A stretch of DNA of 64,000 nt, from NCBI RefSeq assembly GCF_003696305.1, contig NZ_RFFK01000007.1, positions 62,001 to 126,000 on the forward strand, written 5' to 3'. This document shows, in pieces, positions 58,852-64,000 of the stretch (its first letter is position 1; each line of letters starts with the position of its first letter). This DNA comes from Pseudomonas sp. AOB-7 (GTDB lineage: Bacteria > Pseudomonadota > Gammaproteobacteria > Pseudomonadales > Pseudomonadaceae). The position numbers and the translations under genes were made by a program. Below the pieces are notes generated by a model that did not search any database, was not told where the DNA came from, and worked only from the letters and a program-made list of their open reading frames with translations.

Positions 58852-59739
58852 ATGAACTGGAACCTCGATCAGCTGCACCTGTTCGTCCGCACGGCCGAAT
58901 GCCGCTCCTTCTCCGCCGTGGCGCGGGAGGTGGGGCGCGCGCAGTCGGCGGTGAGCACCGCCATCGCCCTGCTCGAAGCCGACCTCGGCGTGCAGCTGTT
59001 CGAGCGCAGCAGCGGGCGCCAGCCACAGCTGACCGAAGCCGGTGCGGCCCTGCTGGAGGAAGCCCGCAGCGTGCTGCAGCAGTGCGAGCGCCTGGACGGC
59101 CGCGCCTTCGGTCTGGCGCGCGGCGAGGAGGCGCGCCTGCGTCTGGCGCAGGACGAAGCCATGCCCTACCAGCCGGTACTGGCCAGCCTGGGGGCGCTGG
59201 CCGAGGCCTTTCCCCGGCTCGAGGTACAGCTGTCCAGCGGTGCCCAGGGCGATGTGGCGCGCAAACTGCTGCAGCGCCAGGCCGACCTGGGCCTGCTGTT
59301 TCATCACGAACAGATGCCCAGGGAGCTGGAAAGCCAGCGCCTGGGCACCATCGAGATGGTCACGGTATGCAGCCCGCAGCATCCGCTAGCCGGACGCGCC
59401 AGCGTGGAGCGCCGCGATCTGGCCGAACACCGCCAGTTGCTGATGACGCCGCAGGACAGTCACTACCCCGGCGGCGAGCAGATCAGCCCGCTGGTGTGGC
59501 GCGCCGACAGCTTCTACGTGATGGCCGAGCTGGTGATTCGCGGCCTGGGCTGGGCCTGGCTGCCGCGCCACGTGGCGCAGTACCCGACCTATCAGGGCCA
59601 CCTGCAGGAACTGCGCAGCGACTGGGCGCCGCTGCCGCTGGTGGTGGAGCTGGTATGCCGCCGCGACGGCGCGCTCGGCCCGGCGGCCAACTGGCTGGCC
59701 GACTGCCTGGCGCGCGAGCTACTGCGCCCGCAGGCCTGA
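58852..59739 (+). CDS. LysR-family transcriptional regulator
   Basis: A 295-residue LTTR. The winged helix-turn-helix is at about 1-65 (LDQLHLFVRTAECRSFSAVA, AQSAVSTAIALLEADLGVQLF), then a linker helix and the two-lobed effector domain (about 90-290). It is divergent from the SMR transporter with a candidate LTTR site between them, so it probably controls the transporter and itself (inference). The inducer is unknown. Matches PAO1 PA4989 by place, from memory. Confidence 0.9.
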   Translation: MNWNLDQLHLFVRTAECRSFSAVAREVGRAQSAVSTAIALLEADLGVQLFERSSGRQPQLTEAGAALLEEARSVLQQCERLDGRAFGLARGEEARLRLAQDEAMPYQPVLASLGALAEAFPRLEVQLSSGAQGDVARKLLQRQADLGLLFHHEQMPRELESQRLGTIEMVTVCSPQHPLAGRASVERRDLAEHRQLLMTPQDSHYPGGEQISPLVWRADSFYVMAELVIRGLGWAWLPRHVAQYPTYQGHLQELRSDWAPLPLVVELVCRRDGALGPAANWLADCLARELLRPQA

Positions 59740-59880
59740 GAGCCCCTCCAAACTCTGCTGCGCGTCGGCACTGCTGCGTTAAAAACAGGCTCGGAATGCT
59801 CATGTACAAAAGCACACTCCGCTTCCTCGCCTGTTTTTGCCTTGCATTGCTCTAGCTCGCGAGACTTTGAACGGGCTCTA
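59739..59880. repeat. 142-bp intergenic repeat element between lysR and waaA
   Basis: It is bounded by inverted AGAGCCC (59739) and GGGCTCT (59873). Inside, AAAAACAGGC (59781) and GCCTGTTTTT (59829) form a perfect 10-bp stem around 38 nt. The general form (CTCCGCTTCCTCGCCTG, then GCTCTAGCTCGCGAGACTTT) looks like a family seen between genes in other Pseudomonas genomes, from memory. No gene is visible. Confidence 0.65.
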
Positions 59881-59924
59881 AGTCCACTTCCAGGAGCGGG
59901 CCTCGACCGCTAAGCTGCGCGCCC

Positions 59925-61205
59925 ATGAACAGACACCTCTATACCCTGCTGCTGCACCTGGCCCTGCCCCTGATCGCCCTGCGCCTGGCCCTGCGCGCGC
60001 GCAAGGCGCCGGCTTACGCGCGACGGATCAAGGAGCGTTTTGCCTTCGCCCTGCCAGCGCTGAAACCGGGCGGCGTCTGGGTGCACGCGGTGTCGGTGGG
60101 CGAGAGCATCGCCGCCGCACCGCTGATCCGCGCGCTGCAGGCGCGTTATCCCGACCTGCCGATCACCGTGACCTGCATGACCCCGACCGGCTCCGAACGT
60201 ATCCAGGCGCTGTTCGGCGATGGCGTGCAGCATTGCTACCTGCCCTACGACCTGCCCTGGGCCGCCGCGCGTTTTCTGCGTCGAGTGCAGCCGCGCCTGG
60301 CCGTGGTAATGGAAACCGAGCTGTGGCCCAACCATATCCACCAGTGCGCCAGGCGCGGCATCCCGGTGGCGCTGGCCAACGCGCGGCTGTCGGAACGCTC
60401 GGCACGCGGCTACGGGCGCTTCAGGCGACTCACCGCGCCGATGCTCGCCGAGCTGTCGCTGATCGCCGTGCAGACCCAGGCCGAGGCCGAGCGCTTTCTC
60501 GCCCTCGGCGCGCGCCGCGACTGCGTCGAGGTGACCGGCTCGATCAAGTTCGACCTGCAGATCGATGCCGGCCTGGTGCAACGCGCCGCCGAACTGCGCC
60601 GCGCCTGGCAGGCCGAGCAGCGCCCGCTGTGGATCGCCGCCAGCACCCATGCCGGCGAGGACGAGATCGTCCTTGCCGCCCATCGGCAGCTCCTGGTCTC
60701 CAGGCCGGATGCCCTGCTGATTCTGGTGCCGCGCCACCCCGAGCGCTTCAACTCGGTCCATCAGCTGTGCCTGCACCAGGGCCTGACGACGCGCCGCCGC
60801 TCCACCGGCGAGGCCGTGCAGGCCGGCGACCAGGTGCTGCTCGGCGACAGCATGGGCGAGCTGCTGTTTCTCTACGCCCTGGCCGACGTGGCGTTCGTCG
60901 GCGGCAGCCTGGTGGCCAACGGCGGGCACAACCTGCTGGAGCCGGCGGCCCTGGGCAAACCGGTGCTGAGCGGCCCGCACCTGTTCAACTTCCTCGAGAT
61001 CGCCGCGCAGTTGCGCGAAGCCGGCGCACTGGGCGAGGTGCAAGGCGCTGACGACCTGGCCGCCGAGGTCGCCGCACTATGGCGCGAGCCGGCTCGCAGC
61101 GAGCGCATGCGCCAGGCCGGCCTGAACGTGCTCAAGGCCAACCAGGGCGCGCTGCAACGCTTGCTGGCGGGGCTGCAAAGGCTGCTGGAAGGGCGTCGCC
61201 CCTAG
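59925..61205 (+). CDS. waaA: Kdo transferase WaaA (KdtA)
   Basis: 3-deoxy-D-manno-oct-2-ulosonic acid transferase that adds Kdo to lipid A at the inner membrane. 426 residues. An N-terminal membrane helix (about 5-22) precedes a GT-B fold: GGVWVHAVSVGESIAAAP (with the catalytic Glu in the VGES segment), METELWPN, ANARLSERS, GSIKFDL, and the C-terminal donor site GGSLVANGGHNLLEPAALGKP. No SD directly before ATG 59925. It precedes a strong terminator and is convergent with tolC. Confidence 0.95.
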   Translation: MNRHLYTLLLHLALPLIALRLALRARKAPAYARRIKERFAFALPALKPGGVWVHAVSVGESIAAAPLIRALQARYPDLPITVTCMTPTGSERIQALFGDGVQHCYLPYDLPWAAARFLRRVQPRLAVVMETELWPNHIHQCARRGIPVALANARLSERSARGYGRFRRLTAPMLAELSLIAVQTQAEAERFLALGARRDCVEVTGSIKFDLQIDAGLVQRAAELRRAWQAEQRPLWIAASTHAGEDEIVLAAHRQLLVSRPDALLILVPRHPERFNSVHQLCLHQGLTTRRRSTGEAVQAGDQVLLGDSMGELLFLYALADVAFVGGSLVANGGHNLLEPAALGKPVLSGPHLFNFLEIAAQLREAGALGEVQGADDLAAEVAALWREPARSERMRQAGLNVLKANQGALQRLLAGLQRLLEGRRP

Positions 61206-61220
61206 CCCCTGCCGACCCGC

Positions 61221-61261
61221 GTCAAGAAAAAGCCCGACTTCGTGTCGGGCTTTTTCTTGAC
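61221..61261. terminator. Bidirectional terminator between waaA and tolC
   Basis: GTCAAGAAAAAGCCCGAC and its reverse complement form a perfect 18-bp stem with loop TTCGT, with internal T and A tracts for both strands. Confidence 0.95.
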
Positions 61262-61270
61262 GCCGGCGGT

Positions 61271-62713
61271 TCAGAAATCCGGATCGCCCTGCAGGCGCGC
61301 CTCGGCGGCCGAGGCCAGATCCGGCGGCAGGAAGTCCTGGTCCGGGTTGTAGTCCGGCTTGAGGAAGCTGCCCAGCGCTTCCAGGTCGGCCGGGCTGAGG
61401 GTGCCGGCGGCCTGCTTCAGGCGCAGGTTGTTGAGGATGTAGTCGTAGCGCGCGTCGTTGTAGTTGCGCACCGAGCTGTACAGCTGACGCTGGGCGTCGA
61501 GCACGTCGACGATGTTGCGGGTGCCTACCTGGTAGCCGATCTCGGTGGCCTCCAGCGCGCTCTGGTTGGAGATGATCGACTGTTTGCGCGCCTGCACGGT
61601 TTCCACGTCGGTATTCACCGCACGGAACAGGTTGCGGGTGTTCTGCACCACCTGGCGACGCAGGCTCTCGCGCAGCTGCTCGGTCTGGCCCAGGCGCTGG
61701 TAAGCCTCACGCACCTGCGAACTGGTCAGGCCGCCGCTGTACAGCGGGATGTTCAGCTGCAGGCCGATGGAGCGCTGGGAGACGTCGCCGCTGTAGGTCG
61801 GGCTGCCGAAGGTGCCGCTGTTGCTGAAGCCCAGGCTGTCGTTATCGCCCTTCTGGTAGCTGGCCACCGCATCCAGGGTCGGCGCATGGCCGGACTTGCG
61901 CTGGCGCAGGGTTTCCTCGGCGGCGTCCACCGCATAGTAGCTGGCCTGCAGGTTGAGGTTCTGCGCGGCGGCGGTGTCGACCCAGGACTTGGCGTCGTTC
62001 GGCGTCGGCGCCAGCACCGGCAGGGTATGCACGATGCCTTCGACCGCCGCGTAGTCGCGGTTGGTCAGGGTCACCAGGGCCTCGAAGGCGTCCTCCACCG
62101 CGCGTTCGGCGAGGATGCGGTTGGCACGGGCGGTGTCGAAGCCGGCCTGCGCCTCGAGCACGTCGGTCTTGTCCGACAGGCCGACGTCGAAGCGCTCGTT
62201 GGCCTGGTCCAGCTGGCGCTTGAACGCCGCTTCCTCGGCCTTGGTCGAGGCCAGGGTGTCCTGCGCGCGGAGCACGGCGAAGTAGGTCTCGGCGCTCTGC
62301 AGGATCAGGTTCTGCTCGGTGGCCGACAGCTCCAGCGCGGCCTGCTCGCTGGTGGCCTCGGCGGCCTGCAGCTGGAACCAGCGGTCGGCGCGGAACAGCG
62401 GCTGGCTGAGGTTGGCCTGGTAGGTGGTGCCGCTGCGCGAGGCGCTGTTGCTCGGCGAGTCGATCTCGGTGCGGGTGTCGCCGTAGGTGGCGCCCGCCGA
62501 CAGGTTGGGTAGCAGCCCGGCGCGGGCCTGCGGCACCACTTCCCGGCGCGCCTGGTAATCGGCGCGCGCGGCGGCGATATCGGCATTGTTCTTCGCCGCT
62601 TCCTGGTACACGGTCACCAGGTCGGTCTTGCTCGACAGCGGGGCCTCTTCGGCCTGGGCCAGGCCCGCGGCGACGGCGGCAATGGCGACGGCCAGGGAAA
62701 GTCTGCGCAACAT
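61271..62713 (-). CDS. TolC-family outer-membrane channel (OpmH-like)
   Basis: A 480-residue type I outer-membrane factor with a cleavable signal peptide (MLRRLSLAVAIAAVAAGLAQA-EE) and no lipobox Cys, so unlike the TolC-type lipoprotein at 6491. Two repeats of OEP (about 30-245 and 255-455) include ANLSQPLFRADRW and LQLNIPLYSGG, with YQVGTRNIVDVLDAQRQLYS, a TolC signature, near 385. It is probably OpmH (PAO1 PA4974) by its place next to thiC, from memory; it exports type I substrates and triclosan-type compounds. Confidence 0.92.
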   Translation of the reverse strand: MLRRLSLAVAIAAVAAGLAQAEEAPLSSKTDLVTVYQEAAKNNADIAAARADYQARREVVPQARAGLLPNLSAGATYGDTRTEIDSPSNSASRSGTTYQANLSQPLFRADRWFQLQAAEATSEQAALELSATEQNLILQSAETYFAVLRAQDTLASTKAEEAAFKRQLDQANERFDVGLSDKTDVLEAQAGFDTARANRILAERAVEDAFEALVTLTNRDYAAVEGIVHTLPVLAPTPNDAKSWVDTAAAQNLNLQASYYAVDAAEETLRQRKSGHAPTLDAVASYQKGDNDSLGFSNSGTFGSPTYSGDVSQRSIGLQLNIPLYSGGLTSSQVREAYQRLGQTEQLRESLRRQVVQNTRNLFRAVNTDVETVQARKQSIISNQSALEATEIGYQVGTRNIVDVLDAQRQLYSSVRNYNDARYDYILNNLRLKQAAGTLSPADLEALGSFLKPDYNPDQDFLPPDLASAAEARLQGDPDF

Positions 62714-62899
62714 GAAGGTCGATCCTTGAATGGGCGGTGATGGGCAAGGCTACGGGGCGCCGCGGGCGAGGGTCAAGCGCACCTTGGACGGCATCAGTCT
62801 AGCTGGCGGCAAGCTATGTTGCTCGCCGGGAACAATGCCCGGCAGGTGGCACTAACGGTCGTTTTCCGACGCACGGGTCGACCTTTTCTGACCCTCGGG
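62714..62899. other. Divergent tolC / thiC intergenic region
   Basis: No gene is seen. GCCGGG and CCCGGC (62825-62843) form a short hairpin, and a minus-strand TAGACT near 62799 may be a tolC -10 without a clear -35. Confidence 0.35.
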
Positions 62900-62929
62900 T
62901 TGGTTTTATCGCTCAAGCTTGATTAGACT
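62900..62929 (+). promoter_or_regulatory. thiC promoter
   Basis: TTGGTT, an 18-bp spacer and TAGACT; the riboswitch begins about 9 bp further on. Confidence 0.55.
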
Positions 62930-62937
62930 GCCTGGGT

Positions 62938-64000
<1,063 letters not shown>

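Overview
The window looks like a chromosomal stretch of a Pseudomonas species: high GC, Pseudomonas-type intergenic repeats, and a gene order that, from memory, follows the P. aeruginosa PAO1 block PA4928 to PA4962 almost gene for gene (ygiQ, nicD-like, alr, dnaB, rplI, rpsR, rpsF, rlmB, rnr, tRNA-Leu, purA, hisZ, hflC, hflK, hflX, hfq, miaA, mutL, amiB, tsaE, nnr, queG, orn, rsgA, motB, motA, an HDOD gene, rhdA, psd, fimX, serB). No rRNA, insertion sequence, prophage or CRISPR array is visible.

Layout. 1-10.4 kb is accessory surface biology: the 3' part of a giant repetitive adhesin-type gene, a TolC-family lipoprotein gene that probably serves it, and an opposite-strand pair encoding a diheme cytochrome lipoprotein and a beta-helix lipoprotein behind a perfect 20-bp palindrome. 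10.5-16 kb holds ygiQ, a 7TM-DISM diguanylate cyclase and alr. 16-23.2 kb is dnaB, the rpsF-rpsR-membrane protein-rplI operon and rnr-rlmB. 23.3-24.1 kb is a perfect tandem array of four tRNA-Leu(CAG) genes. 24.1-29 kb is a chemoreceptor gene and the DUF2065-hisZ-purA group. 29-39.2 kb is the conserved nnr-tsaE-amiB-mutL-miaA-hfq-hflX-hflK-hflC superoperon. 39.2-44.8 kb has queG, orn, a membrane-anchored methyltransferase, rsgA and motAB, the last with a FliA-type promoter. 44.9-55.3 kb runs HDOD protein, rhdA, psd, a PilZ-like protein, fimX, serB (opposite strand) and an AhpA/YtjB-like membrane protein. 55.3-64 kb has a degenerate Nudix-like protein, an aldo/keto reductase and FAD oxidoreductase pair, an SMR transporter divergent from a LysR regulator, waaA, an OpmH-like tolC, and thiC (cut by the window end) behind a TPP riboswitch.

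How it fits together. The central genes are housekeeping: replication restart and repair, translation, tRNA modification, RNA decay, cell-wall separation, purine and histidine synthesis. Several c-di-GMP or motility genes are interleaved (nicD-like cyclase, fimX and its PilZ-like neighbour, motAB, chemoreceptor, adhesin). Intergenic space is short; what is left carries strong terminators and several families of imperfect palindromic repeats, two of which supply the stop codon of the neighbouring gene.

Nothing here is clearly a wholly new system. The best candidates for follow-up are the cytochrome/beta-helix lipoprotein pair with its palindrome, the perfect tRNA array, the PilZ-like/FimX pair, the membrane methyltransferase and the intergenic repeat elements. 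PAO1 comparisons are from memory and were not computed.
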